Positions 37,148-46,363 are shown, numbered from the stretch's first letter. The stretch: 64,000 bases of DNA from Meridianimaribacter flavus (GCF_004366715.1 NZ_SOQZ01000001.1:930001-994000), one strand, 5' to 3'. Made by a program: numbers and translations. The notes: generated by a model not told the origin, from the letters alone.

Positions 37148-37544
37148 ATATGTTGAAGCGTTTACTGACAAGGTTTTAAAAGATACAAAACTAGAGTCGC
37201 CTTCATTTGATTTTACAGATGCTGTAATGTCGCAAGTAGAGGCTATTCAGTATTCAAAAGCGACAAGATATAAGCCTTTGATTTCAAAACCTGTTTGGGT
37301 TGTTATATCTATTGGCTTTCTATCGTTTGTTGCGTATTTGCTCTTTCAAAAGAATACTAAGTCTAGTAGCGAATGGTTCACTAATATTGACTTCTCGTTA
37401 GTTTTTGACAATGCGCTCACAAAACTGTTTTCTAACTTACAGTTTTCAAATATTTTTGTTTACGCCATGTTGCTGTTTGCAATTATGCTATGTGTTCAAA
37501 TATCTTGGTTAAAAAACTATTTTGATAAACGACTAAGCGTTTAG
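37128..37544 (+). CDS. Membrane protein, possible anti-sigma factor
   Basis: 138 residues from the ATG at 37128 (MKENENKYVEAFTDKVL). A cytoplasmic N-terminus of about 45 residues precedes one transmembrane helix (PVWVVISIGFLSFVAYLLF); a second hydrophobic stretch is near the C-terminus. It starts 20 bp inside the sigma gene, so translation is coupled. The zinc anti-sigma motif HxxxCxxC is missing. The role rests on position and topology only. Confidence 0.65.
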   Translation: MKENENKYVEAFTDKVLKDTKLESPSFDFTDAVMSQVEAIQYSKATRYKPLISKPVWVVISIGFLSFVAYLLFQKNTKSSSEWFTNIDFSLVFDNALTKLFSNLQFSNIFVYAMLLFAIMLCVQISWLKNYFDKRLSV

Positions 37545-38017
37545 TATTCGGTTTTATCACCTTTACCAGCCCATTTATTAAAAACGGTAACACCTTCGTC
37601 TTGTAGCATTTGCTCAAAAGGAATACTTCTAACTGTTATTGGTTTGTCAATTTCTTCGTATATAAATTGGTCATCAAAACCTATATTAGCAGCATCTACT
37701 TTGTTGCAAGCATAATATACTTTTTTAGGTCTTGCCCAATAAATAGCGCCTAAACACATAGGACAAGGTTCGCAAGAGGTATAAATAATACAATCGTCTA
37801 ATTGAAAACTACCTAAAGCTTCGCAAGCTTTACGAATAGCAACAACTTCAGCATGGGCAGTTGGGTCGTTGGTAGACGTTACACAGTTATGACCTTCGGC
37901 AATGATGGTTCCGTCTTTTACAATAACACAACCAAAAGGACCTCCTGCGTTTGAGCTCATTCCTTTATCTGCCATAGCAATGGCACGTTTCATAAAAAGT
38001 TTATCTTGTTCTGTCAT
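37541..38017 (-). CDS. guaD: Guanine deaminase-like nucleoside deaminase
   Basis: 158 residues with the cytidine-deaminase-fold zinc site: TAHAEVVAIRKA and SCEPCPMCLGAIYWARP. The C-terminal half (NIGFDDQFIYEEIDKP and the last residues KTEY) is close to Bacillus GuaD, favouring guanine deamination to xanthine over tRNA adenosine deamination (TadA). The stop codon overlaps that of the convergent membrane gene. Confidence 0.88.
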   Translation of the reverse strand: MTEQDKLFMKRAIAMADKGMSSNAGGPFGCVIVKDGTIIAEGHNCVTSTNDPTAHAEVVAIRKACEALGSFQLDDCIIYTSCEPCPMCLGAIYWARPKKVYYACNKVDAANIGFDDQFIYEEIDKPITVRSIPFEQMLQDEGVTVFNKWAGKGDKTEY

Positions 38018-38019
38018 AG

Positions 38020-38934
38020 TTACATTATATATTCGTTATCAACAGCTTGTACAGGTTCTGGTATGTCTTTTTCTCCTAAAGCTTGTAGTAAATTGATTTC
38101 TATAGTTCTTGAAATTTGATTTAAAGGAATTCCTGAAGTAATGTCTTCAAAAGGGTTTAGGAGTGAATATCCAATTTTATAAGTAGTTAAGAATACATAT
38201 CCAATTGATATTCCTAAAACAATTGACCAAGGTCCAATACTTGAAGCCGCAACAAGAGTAGCACAAACTATAAAAATCCAAATGAAAAGTTTTGTGTAAT
38301 AGTTATAGCTTGTAGGAAATACTGTGTTTGAAATACGTTCAGATTTTCCCATTTCGTCACAAAACTTAGTAAGTGTTTGGTTAAGTTGCATAAATTTAAA
38401 ACCATCTACCAGACCATTTTTATAAAGAGATTCTAATAGGTTGGTTTGAAGGTTTAAAATAGCATTGGGTACATTACTTTCCAACTCTACTGCTTCAACA
38501 TCTTTGCTAGTAAGATAGTTGCGATATTCCATGTCAGCAGATGATCGAAGTCCTTTTTTAAGTGCATATACAAATGCAATATGATTATGAACAGCTTGTC
38601 GCTTTATTTTGTTAAGCTCGTTTCCGTTGATGGATTCGTTAGGGTTTACATAGCTTAAAATGTTTCTTGTCCAAGTTCTAGAATCGTTTACCAATTCACC
38701 CCAAATTTTTCTGGCTTCCCACCATCTATCATAAGCCTGATTGTTTTTAAAACCAATAAAAAATGAAAGTGCTGTACCTAAAATGCTAGGTAAAAGCATA
38801 GGTACTTCAATACGATCATGAAATAAAAAATGGTACACTAAATAAGTGGCAACACAAATGATAATATTAAACACAAAGTGCTTCCAAGTACCAGAAATAA
38901 TTCTAGTAATTCTTACAGTTTTTGAAATAAGCAT
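38020..38934 (-). CDS. Bestrophin-like channel protein
   Basis: 304 residues. It carries the bestrophin/UPF0187 features: N-terminal TWKHFVFN-type helix, FKNNQAYDRWWEARKIWGELVNDSR (seen as AYDRWWEARKIWG) and the late helical region before an ELNPFED-type loop (here LLNPFEDITSGIPL). Bacterial homologues form pentameric ion channels in the inner membrane. It lies 2 bp upstream of the deaminase gene in the same direction. Confidence 0.92.
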   Translation of the reverse strand: MLISKTVRITRIISGTWKHFVFNIIICVATYLVYHFLFHDRIEVPMLLPSILGTALSFFIGFKNNQAYDRWWEARKIWGELVNDSRTWTRNILSYVNPNESINGNELNKIKRQAVHNHIAFVYALKKGLRSSADMEYRNYLTSKDVEAVELESNVPNAILNLQTNLLESLYKNGLVDGFKFMQLNQTLTKFCDEMGKSERISNTVFPTSYNYYTKLFIWIFIVCATLVAASSIGPWSIVLGISIGYVFLTTYKIGYSLLNPFEDITSGIPLNQISRTIEINLLQALGEKDIPEPVQAVDNEYIM

Positions 38935-39004
38935 AAGTAGTTTTTTCTACCGGACGAAGGTCGTGCTTTTTTATAAAAATGCCAAAATGAAAGACAACGC
39001 TTAA

Positions 39005-40669
39005 TTACTCCACTTTTTTAGCTGGCATATTTGCACCATTTTGATGCAATGTTAAACCTGTAACGACTCCTTTATCATCAACATTAAAACTAATACTTGC
39101 AGCAACAACTTTTAGGAAGAAGCGATCTTTAGCTTCAGCAAAAACTTCAAACTTTGGTTGACCTGTTGCCTCTGCAAATAATTGTCCTTCGTTATTGGTT
39201 GTTATGGTTATTATAAATTCTGGTTGTAATTCATATTTACCAACGTACGTATTTAGTATGTCTTGTGAAACAGTGATGCTTTCTTTTTCGGCTGGTGGAG
39301 CTTTATCAGTTTCATGACCTAAAGTTTCGTTGTTACCATTAATCATAATAACTTGTTTCTTACCATTATCATCTTTGGAAAACTTGTAAGCAGTTGTACC
39401 AGATTCAAAAAAGAAATGTGTTTTTGATAACGGGAAAATTTCAAGTTTAACACTGCCTTCTCGTAAACTATAAATCTTTCCGTTTTCAACAGTAATGTGT
39501 CTAATGATGTTACCATCAAATTCATAAGCACCAACCCAAGTGTTTAATTCATTTTCAGACAAGGTAATTGCATCAGCTTTTGATGGTATAGGTTTTCCAA
39601 TGGCAATTGCTGCAATTCTAGTCGCTAAATCAGTTACATTTTTACAGTTGCAGTTGCTTAATGCAGAAACGAAAATATCTTCTTCAGGTAAGTAAATACC
39701 CATAGTGGTATATCCAAAAATTCCTCCTCCATGTTGAATGCTTGGAGAACCACTAATAGTGTTTTCACCTAAGCCATAACCATAAGGAATATGCTCGCCA
39801 TTGTTGAGTGTAGAACCATGAATGGCTGTTTCATAACTATCTTTAGTAATAAATGTATAATTGTTTAGGGCATTTTGCCATTTAAGTAAATCATTGGTTG
39901 TAGACATTAATGATCCAGCAGCATAAGGTAATGTCATGCTTAGATAATCTGCGTTTTCATAACCATTTTCACCTTCTTGATATCCTAAAGCTCTGTTTTT
40001 AATTAACTCTTTTTTACTTCCGTAATAGGAATTTGTCATACCTATTTTTTCAAAAATATTCTTTTCAACAAAGTCTTCGTAAGTCATTCCTGAAACAACT
40101 TCAATGATGTATCCTAAAAGAATATATCCTGAATTGTTATAGCTGTATTGCTCTCCAGGATTAAAATCCATAGGCTCATCCTTAAAAACATCTATAAGTT
40201 CTTTAGGACTCATGTCTTTAGCTGCAAATTGCCTAAAACTAGGAATGTTTGTATAACTTTTAATGCCACTAGTATGGTTTAATAAATTATGAATGGTTAT
40301 TGTTTTGCCTTTAGTTGGGTAATCAGGTATGTATTTAGTAATGTCGTCATTAACCTTTAGTTTACCTTGCTCTTGTAGCATTAAAATAGCAATTGCTGTA
40401 AACTGTTTGGTAATTGAACCAATTTCAAAAACATGATTTGGAGTCATTGGCACATCTAATTCAAGACTTGCCTTACCAAAAGCTTTTTGATAAATGACTT
40501 TACCATTTTTGGCGACTAAAATTGAAACTCCAGGTTCATCAGTTTTGTATGCCTCAGATGCTAAGACATCAATTTTAGGTTCAATATTCTCTTGAGAAAA
40601 TAAATTTGGTACAGGAAGCAACATGCTAACTAAAAAACATATTGCTAATGCGAAACGTTGTGAAATCAT
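39005..40669 (-). CDS. Serine hydrolase, beta-lactamase/class C type
   Basis: 554 residues with a signal peptide (LAICFLVSMLLPVPNLFSQ). The catalytic SxxK is in EIGSITKQFTAIA, YxN in YSYNNSGYILL and a KTG-like site in IQHGGGIFGYTT. Two beta-rich C-terminal modules (around residues 385-460 and 470-550), both starting with LNTWVGAYEF- or LNTYVGKYEL-like sequence, are typical of such peptidase-like proteins. Likely a periplasmic peptidase or esterase; an antibiotic resistance role is not implied. Confidence 0.9.
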   Translation of the reverse strand: MISQRFALAICFLVSMLLPVPNLFSQENIEPKIDVLASEAYKTDEPGVSILVAKNGKVIYQKAFGKASLELDVPMTPNHVFEIGSITKQFTAIAILMLQEQGKLKVNDDITKYIPDYPTKGKTITIHNLLNHTSGIKSYTNIPSFRQFAAKDMSPKELIDVFKDEPMDFNPGEQYSYNNSGYILLGYIIEVVSGMTYEDFVEKNIFEKIGMTNSYYGSKKELIKNRALGYQEGENGYENADYLSMTLPYAAGSLMSTTNDLLKWQNALNNYTFITKDSYETAIHGSTLNNGEHIPYGYGLGENTISGSPSIQHGGGIFGYTTMGIYLPEEDIFVSALSNCNCKNVTDLATRIAAIAIGKPIPSKADAITLSENELNTWVGAYEFDGNIIRHITVENGKIYSLREGSVKLEIFPLSKTHFFFESGTTAYKFSKDDNGKKQVIMINGNNETLGHETDKAPPAEKESITVSQDILNTYVGKYELQPEFIITITTNNEGQLFAEATGQPKFEVFAEAKDRFFLKVVAASISFNVDDKGVVTGLTLHQNGANMPAKKVE

Positions 40670-40739
40670 TGGTCGGTTTTTTTAAAGTGATAATTTACAG
40701 TTTATTATAAGACGACCAAATAGTTTTTTAGTTACAGTT

Positions 40740-41741
40740 TTACTTAATAACCTTTACTGTGTATGTTGCAACAATGTCGTTATTGACTTTTATATGCACA
40801 TCATGATAGCCTTTGTGTTTAAAGGTGTTGTTGAATGAAATGCTAGTGTCGGTTTTTTGTAAGTCTTCGATTTTAAATGAGTGTTCCTTTGAGCCAACAA
40901 ATTGTACAAGCTCTACTCGGTCTTGAGGGTTAGATGCTAATGTCTTAAAACTAAAATGTAATGCTTCGTCTTTTTTAGTGGTCACATTAAGTGTTTTTGG
41001 ATAAGTAGGAATAATTTTGTGCTCAAACGTTTCACCATACACGATAGCTTGAGGTGTAAATTTGGTATTTGCTAACGAATCATTTAAAAACCATTTTTTA
41101 TCCAACGGAAAATGATTTTTAGCAAAAAGAGTAGGGTCTGTTAAAAAATAGCCATCATTATAATCTTTAATAAAACTCGTGTTTAAAGTAAATCCGCTAG
41201 ACCAAGTGGCATCACACAAGTACCATTTATTATTGAGTTTTACAGCATTCCAAGAATGGTTAGCAAAGTCTAATGCTTCAACATTAGCAGAAACTGATCT
41301 TCCGTAACCATCAACAATCACACATTCAATGTCAGCTAAAAAGCAAAGTTCTTTTACCAAATAGGCATAACCTGTGCACATGGTTTTTTTGCGTTTAAGT
41401 AGTTTTTTAAAGGCTTTAACTTTAAACTCGTTATTCCATTTTAAATAAGCTACAGAGTCGTGTGCTAGCTTTCTTTTATGTTTAAAAACCTTATTGTCTT
41501 GACCAGGATCTGCTGTAATATTTTGGCATACCCAAAGGTAAATAGCCCTAAATTTTTCAACATCAGTTTTAAGATTAGCGGTAAGCTTATGCGCAAGTAC
41601 AGGAAGGTTGTCAAGATCTTCTCCTTCATTTAATTTCACAATATTATCTGCACGTGTAAAATCGACAGTGTTAAAATCCGATACTTGCGCTACTGAAAAG
41701 CTTACAATACTAAAGGTTATTATAACGAGTGTTTTTCTCAT
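40740..41741 (-). CDS. Secreted transglutaminase-like protein
   Basis: 333 residues with a signal peptide (TLVIITFSIVSFSVAQ). The transglutaminase core has the Cys in KTMCTGYAYLVKE, His in ANHSWNAVKL and Asp in WYLCDATWSSG, the usual triad. The C-terminal third looks like an immunoglobulin-type beta domain. Family members act as cysteine proteases or peptide cross-linkers. It starts 9 bp after the CarboxypepD-like gene. Confidence 0.9.
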   Translation of the reverse strand: MRKTLVIITFSIVSFSVAQVSDFNTVDFTRADNIVKLNEGEDLDNLPVLAHKLTANLKTDVEKFRAIYLWVCQNITADPGQDNKVFKHKRKLAHDSVAYLKWNNEFKVKAFKKLLKRKKTMCTGYAYLVKELCFLADIECVIVDGYGRSVSANVEALDFANHSWNAVKLNNKWYLCDATWSSGFTLNTSFIKDYNDGYFLTDPTLFAKNHFPLDKKWFLNDSLANTKFTPQAIVYGETFEHKIIPTYPKTLNVTTKKDEALHFSFKTLASNPQDRVELVQFVGSKEHSFKIEDLQKTDTSISFNNTFKHKGYHDVHIKVNNDIVATYTVKVIK

Positions 41742-41749
41742 GTTGTAGT

Positions 41750-42427
41750 TTAATTCCTTTTAGACTTGTAAACTTCTTTTGTTGCTACTTTTCCCATAAT
41801 GATACAAGTGTCACCTTCCATCATAACTTGTAATGCTACACTAGAAGCAGAATTTTTATCATTAATAACCAATTTTTGAGATTTCATTCCTAAATAGCTA
41901 AAAACCAAAATATCTCCTTTTTTTAGTTTCTGCGGAAAAGTGAAGTTGCCATCAAAGTCGCTAGAAGTTCCAACTGTGGTACCTTGCAACACAATGTTTA
42001 CTCCAGGAAGTGGCAACTCGCCATCAGTAACTGTGCCTTCAACGGTTATATTACTCTCTTGAGATTCTTGAAGCACTTTTGAACTGTTCTTATCTGAATT
42101 GTCAGACGTTTTTGATGTGTTTTGTGCTTGAGCAGTTCCAAACGAGAATAATGATAAACATGCTAAACCAACAGCACTTATAAAACTTAATTTTTTTCGT
42201 TTTGGAGTAGGTGAGTAGGTTTTTAACTGATTGTTGTTAAATCTGCCACATACATTTTGAGTTTCTTTTGCCTTAAAAAAAGCAATAATTTCATCTGACG
42301 TCATTTTAGTGAAATCAACAACTTCTTTTTCACATGAGCCACAAAAACCACCTTTTGCAGTTGGCGTAAATTTTTGAAAGTTTTCTTGACAAGGTGATTT
42401 AATACTTAAGTTGAATGGGTTTTTCAT
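41750..42427 (-). CDS. Carboxypeptidase-like regulatory domain membrane protein
   Basis: 225 residues from the ATG at 42427; an upstream in-frame start adds ten odd residues. An N-terminal segment with paired cysteines (SPCQENF and FCGSCEKEVVDFT), a single transmembrane helix, then a carboxypeptidase-regulatory-like domain (ELPLPGVNIVLQGTTVGTSS). The cysteine-bearing N-terminus recurs in Bacteroidota proteins of this kind; role unknown. Confidence 0.8.
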   Translation of the reverse strand: MKNPFNLSIKSPCQENFQKFTPTAKGGFCGSCEKEVVDFTKMTSDEIIAFFKAKETQNVCGRFNNNQLKTYSPTPKRKKLSFISAVGLACLSLFSFGTAQAQNTSKTSDNSDKNSSKVLQESQESNITVEGTVTDGELPLPGVNIVLQGTTVGTSSDFDGNFTFPQKLKKGDILVFSYLGMKSQKLVINDKNSASSVALQVMMEGDTCIIMGKVATKEVYKSKRN

Positions 42428-42543
42428 AATACAAAGTGTTAATGTTATATCTGTCAAACCTAGTAAAGACCAAGATGTTGTAAAATGAGGAATTGGTAAA
42501 AGGTATGTTTTAGTGAGGGAACATCACTTTTTGTTTAGGATAA

Positions 42544-42576
42544 AAAAAACCACTTCGTGTTAGGAAGTGGTTTTTT
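42544..42576 (-). terminator. Terminator of htpG
   Basis: CCACTTC (42550-42556) pairs with GAAGTGG (42564-42570), flanked by a run of A on the left and T on the right, so it can act both ways; it lies 42 bp beyond the leftward htpG stop. Confidence 0.88.
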
Positions 42577-42617
42577 ACTATAAGAACTACTAAATGAACT
42601 TCAGCTTGATAATTTGT

Positions 42618-44504
42618 TTACTTTATCATGTCGTAGCTACGCTTAATAAAGTTTGTAAGTTCTTCACCTTTAAGTAAGCCTTGACTTAAACGTGCTAAAT
42701 CTAAACTTTGGTTTATTAAACGTTCTTTGTTTTCTTTGGTTTCGGTGTTTAAAATTTCACCAACCAATTCATGATTTGTGTTTACAACCAAGTTGTACAT
42801 ATCTGGCATGTTGCCCATACCAAACATACCGCCACCACCAGTTTGTTGCATCTCTTTCATACGACGCATAAACTCTGGTTGTGTAATCATAAATGGTGCA
42901 GCATCGCTATCCATAGGTTCTAATTGCACTGTGAATTTTTCAGCAGGAATTACTTCTTTAAGAAGTTCGTCTAGTGTTTTCTTTTCATCATCACTTAATT
43001 TTGAAATCTTGTTGTCATCTTTCTTAATTAAGTTGTCTATATGGTCAGCATCAACACGTGCAAACGAAATATTCTCTTTTGTCGTTTCTAGTTTTTGCAT
43101 TAAGTGAGAAACAATAGGAGAATCTAAAAATAACACTTCGTAACCTTTTGCTTTTGCAGCTTCAATGTAGCTGTGTTGCGCATCTTTGTTTGATGCATAA
43201 AGAATAACAAGTTTGTCGTCTTTATCAGTTTGTTTTGCTTTTATAGCATTGTAAAGTTCGTCATACGTGTAGTGTTTACCATCTACAGTTGGGTACAATG
43301 CAAAGGCATCAGCTTTTTCAAAGAATTTTTCTTCAGAAAGCATTCCGTATTCAATCACAATTTTAATGTCATCCCATTTTGCTTCAAAATCTTCACGGTT
43401 GTTATTGAATAACGATTTTAATTTATCAGCCACCTTACGTGTAATGTAAGACGAAATTTTCTTTACAGCACCATCGGCTTGTAAGTAACTACGAGAAACG
43501 TTTAACGGAATATCAGGAGAATCAATAACACCACGAAGCATGGTTAAAAATTCTGGAACAATACCTTCTACGTTATCTGTTACAAACACTTGGTTTTGGT
43601 ACAGTTGAATTTTATCTTTTTGGATGTTGAGGTCGTTAGTCATTTTTGGGAAATATAAAATCCCAGTTAAATTAAACGGATAGTCAACATTTAAGTGAAT
43701 GTGAAATAAAGGTTCTTCAAACTGCATTGGGTACAACTCGCGGTAGAAGCTCTTGTAATCATTATCTTCTAAATCTGTTGGTTGCTTTGTCCAAGCAGGA
43801 TTTGGATTGTTTATAATATTGTCAACCTCTTTTGTTGGTGCAGGATCATCTTCTTTTGCATCTTCAGGTTTTGGTAAGGTCTCTGTTTTTGTTCCAAATT
43901 TAATTGGCACAGGCATAAACTTGTTATACTTTGTAAGTAATTCGCTTATGCGGTTGTCTTCTAAAAACTCGGTAGAATCTTCAGCAATATGAAGAATAAT
44001 TTCAGTACCTCTTTCAGTTTTATCGTGGGCTTCTAATGTAAACTCTGGTGAGCCATCGCAAGTCCAATGTGCAGCTGGTTCATCTTTGTAAGATTTTGTA
44101 ATGATTTCTACTTTTTCAGCAACCATAAACGCTGAATAAAAGCCAAGACCAAAATGTCCTATAATTCCTGAATCTTTTGCAGAATCTTTGTATTTGTCAA
44201 GAAATTCTTCGGCACCAGAAAAAGCAACTTGGTTGATGTATTTTTCAACTTCGTCAGCAGTCATACCTAATCCTTGGTCAATAATGTGAAGTTTTTTACC
44301 ATCTTTATCAACTTTTACTTCAATTTGCGGATTACCGTATTCAACGCTAGCTTCACCAATACTGGTTAAGTGCTTAAGCTTTAAAGTTGCATCAGTTGCA
44401 TTACTAATTAACTCACGTAAAAAGATTTCGTGGTCACTGTATAAGAATTTTTTAATGAGCGGGAAGATGTTTTCTACCGATACATTAATGTTTCCTTTTG
44501 CCAT
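42618..44504 (-). CDS. htpG: Molecular chaperone HtpG (Hsp90)
   Basis: 628 residues. The GHKL ATP site is complete: ELISNATDATLKLKH, IDQGLGMT and GHFGLGFYSAFMVA. The middle-domain Arg-containing loop (LNVSRSYLQ) and the C-terminal dimerisation region are present. It is an ATP-dependent cytosolic chaperone. Tandem GTGACA motifs upstream (44575-44588) may take part in heat control. Confidence 0.98.
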   Translation of the reverse strand: MAKGNINVSVENIFPLIKKFLYSDHEIFLRELISNATDATLKLKHLTSIGEASVEYGNPQIEVKVDKDGKKLHIIDQGLGMTADEVEKYINQVAFSGAEEFLDKYKDSAKDSGIIGHFGLGFYSAFMVAEKVEIITKSYKDEPAAHWTCDGSPEFTLEAHDKTERGTEIILHIAEDSTEFLEDNRISELLTKYNKFMPVPIKFGTKTETLPKPEDAKEDDPAPTKEVDNIINNPNPAWTKQPTDLEDNDYKSFYRELYPMQFEEPLFHIHLNVDYPFNLTGILYFPKMTNDLNIQKDKIQLYQNQVFVTDNVEGIVPEFLTMLRGVIDSPDIPLNVSRSYLQADGAVKKISSYITRKVADKLKSLFNNNREDFEAKWDDIKIVIEYGMLSEEKFFEKADAFALYPTVDGKHYTYDELYNAIKAKQTDKDDKLVILYASNKDAQHSYIEAAKAKGYEVLFLDSPIVSHLMQKLETTKENISFARVDADHIDNLIKKDDNKISKLSDDEKKTLDELLKEVIPAEKFTVQLEPMDSDAAPFMITQPEFMRRMKEMQQTGGGGMFGMGNMPDMYNLVVNTNHELVGEILNTETKENKERLINQSLDLARLSQGLLKGEELTNFIKRSYDMIK

Positions 44505-44543
44505 AATATATGTGTTTTATTGTATTTGTAATTATGTTCATTC

Positions 44544-44615
44544 CAAAGACAAAAAAAATACCAAGCCCAAAAAAGTGACAAAGTGACATTATATAAAATG
44601 TTATGCACGCATAAC
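44544..44615. promoter_or_regulatory. Control region between htpG and fabH
   Basis: For htpG (leftward): TTTG (44568-44571) and TGTCTTTG (44544-44551) with a 16-bp spacer, plus direct repeats GTGACA at 44575-44580 and 44583-44588. A perfect inverted repeat GTTATGC-AC-GCATAAC lies at 44600-44615. The two divergent genes share this space. Confidence 0.45.
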
Positions 44616-44682
44616 GATAGATTATTTTTTTTAAAGAGGTTTTATTTTGAAATATTTAAATTGCGAAGCTAATTTTTATGAT

Positions 44683-45693
44683 ATGTATAATTCAAAAATA
44701 ATAGGTTTAGGTTCTTATGTGCCTGACAATGTGGTAACCAATGATGATTTAACCAAGTTGATGGATACCAGTGATGAATGGATTCAAGAGCGAACAGGAA
44801 TTAAAGAGCGTCGTTGGGTAAAACCAGGAAGTGGTGATACCACATCTGCAATGGGTGTAAAAGCAGCTAAAGTTGCTATAGAACGTGCAGGAATTGATAA
44901 AGATGACATTGATTTTATCATTTTTGCAACCTTAAGTCCAGATTATTACTTTCCTGGACCAGGAGTTACCGTTCAAAAAGAATTAGACATAAAAACAGTT
45001 GGTGCATTAGATGTACGTAACCAATGTTCTGGTTTTGTTTATGGGTTATCGGTTGCTGATAATTTTATAAAAACAGGAATGTATAAAAACGTGCTTGTTA
45101 TTGGAAGTGAATTACATTCTCACGGATTAGATAAAACCACTAGAGGAAGAGGTGTTTCGGTGATTTTTGGAGATGGAGCAGGAGCAGCAGTTTTAACACG
45201 TGAAGAAGATAATAGTAAAGGTATTCTATCAACGCACTTGCATTCTCAAGGAGAACATGCCGAAGAGTTAAGTTTGATAGCTCCAGGAATGGGAAAACGT
45301 TGGGTAAATGATATTATAGCAGATAATAATCCTGATGATGAGAGCTACTATCCTTACATGAACGGACAATTTGTATTTAAAAATGCAGTAGTTCGTTTTA
45401 GTGAAGTAATTATGGAAGGCTTAATGAAAAACAAGTTGCAGGTAAATGACATTGATATGTTAATTCCGCATCAAGCCAACTTGCGTATTGCGCAGTTTAT
45501 TCAAAAGAAATTCCAATTGGAAGACGACCAAGTATTTAATAATATTCAAAAATACGGAAACACAACAGCAGCTTCTATTCCTATTGCTTTAACTGAAGCT
45601 TGGGAGCAAGGAAAAATAAAAGAAGGCGATACTGTGGTTCTTGCTGCCTTTGGAAGTGGATTTACTTGGGGAAGCGCTATTATAAAGTGGTAA
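44683..45693 (+). CDS. fabH: 3-oxoacyl-[acyl-carrier-protein] synthase III
   Basis: 336 residues from the ATG at 44683 (MYNSKIIGLGSYVPDNVV); an upstream TTG at 44647 adds 12 residues not typical of the family. The triad is visible: Cys in VRNQCSGFVYGL, His in IPHQANLRIAQF and Asn in YGNTTAASIPIAL. It condenses acetyl-CoA with malonyl-ACP to begin fatty-acid synthesis. It stands apart from other fab genes, so a specialised KASIII-like role is also possible. Confidence 0.92.
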   Translation: MYNSKIIGLGSYVPDNVVTNDDLTKLMDTSDEWIQERTGIKERRWVKPGSGDTTSAMGVKAAKVAIERAGIDKDDIDFIIFATLSPDYYFPGPGVTVQKELDIKTVGALDVRNQCSGFVYGLSVADNFIKTGMYKNVLVIGSELHSHGLDKTTRGRGVSVIFGDGAGAAVLTREEDNSKGILSTHLHSQGEHAEELSLIAPGMGKRWVNDIIADNNPDDESYYPYMNGQFVFKNAVVRFSEVIMEGLMKNKLQVNDIDMLIPHQANLRIAQFIQKKFQLEDDQVFNNIQKYGNTTAASIPIALTEAWEQGKIKEGDTVVLAAFGSGFTWGSAIIKW

Positions 45694-45727
45694 AGGCTCA
45701 ATAAAAAAGTAAAAGTTATAACCATAA

Positions 45728-45763
45728 AAAAACCCGAAACTTTAAAACGTTTCGGGTTTTTTC
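45728..45763. terminator. Array hairpin 1 / fabH terminator
   Basis: AAAAACCCGAAAC (45728-45740) pairs perfectly with GTTTCGGGTTTTT (45749-45761). T-runs on both strands; serves fabH and perhaps a leftward transcript. Confidence 0.9.
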
Positions 45764-45907
45764 GCTATTAACCAACTTACTAACACTAAACTATAAAACA
45801 GTGATATTTTAATTGATTAACTTTAAAACTTATCACTATATCTTAGACGTAGAAAATTAAAATTTATTTCATTCGTTAACACTTTTAACTATCAATTAAC
45901 AAAAATT

Positions 45908-45937
45908 AAAAAACCCAAAGCAATAACCTTGGGTTTT
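45908..45937. terminator. Array hairpin 2
   Basis: AAAACCCAA (45910-45918) pairs with TTGGGTTTT (45929-45937); the leftward reading has six T after the stem, the rightward only four. Confidence 0.75.
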
Positions 45938-46078
45938 AAGTTTAACACTTACTACTATTTTTTGAATTTTGATTGATGAAGGCTAATTCAAATTAATCTA
46001 AATTCTTTAAGAAAGTAGCTAGTTATATAATAGACGAGTTAATTGCGTATGTATTACAGTTTTTAATAAATTTTTAAA

Positions 46079-46112
46079 GAAAAAAAGCCCAAAGTTTTCA
46101 CTTTGAGCTTTT
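46079..46112 (-). terminator. Array hairpin 3
   Basis: AAAAGCCCAAAG (46083-46094) pairs with CTTTGAGCTTTT (46101-46112) with one A-C mismatch; leftwards a long T-run follows. Confidence 0.75.
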
Positions 46113-46271
46113 GTGTATAATGTGTTGTTTTCAAGCTTTTTATAATTTATGAAGGCTAATTCAAATTAACTTAAACTTGTCGATTACATTATGACTGCAA
46201 AAAAATGACTTTTTGGTGATTTATCCTTCATAAATAATGAAGAATAACATTTTATTAACTTTATAAAAAGT

Positions 46272-46303
46272 AAAAACCCGAAACAAAAATGTTCCGGGTT
46301 TTC
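46272..46303 (-). terminator. Array hairpin 4 / TonB receptor terminator
   Basis: AAAACCCG (46273-46280) pairs with CGGGTTTT (46295-46302), with AAC/GTT inside; it lies about 60 bp beyond the stop of the leftward receptor gene. Confidence 0.8.
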
Positions 46304-46363
46304 TTATTCAATAACCAAGCATTAACACTAACCATCAACTATTACGCTGGCTATCAAATATTT

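Larger units (their letters stand above)
45694..46363. repeat. Intergenic array of four related hairpin units
   Basis: Between convergent fabH and the TonB receptor gene there are four terminator-type hairpins at about 45728, 45909, 46083 and 46272 (spacing 173-190 bp). Units 1 and 4 share TAACCAA-N5/6-TAACACTAA to the right of the hairpin (45769-45789 and 46312-46331). Units 2 and 3 share GAAGGCTAATTCAAATTAA (45978-45996 and 46151-46169). No protein gene was found. On the minus strand each hairpin is followed by five or more T. Confidence 0.8.

Noticed and set aside
39005-40669. Antibiotic beta-lactamase
   Set aside because: The long C-terminal beta modules and overall plan are those of general serine hydrolases; nothing indicates drug hydrolysis.
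45976-45996. A six-codon reading frame (MKANSN) repeated at 46149
   Set aside because: It is repeated as DNA, but it is too short, has no start signal, and lies in a segment better explained as part of a repeated hairpin unit.
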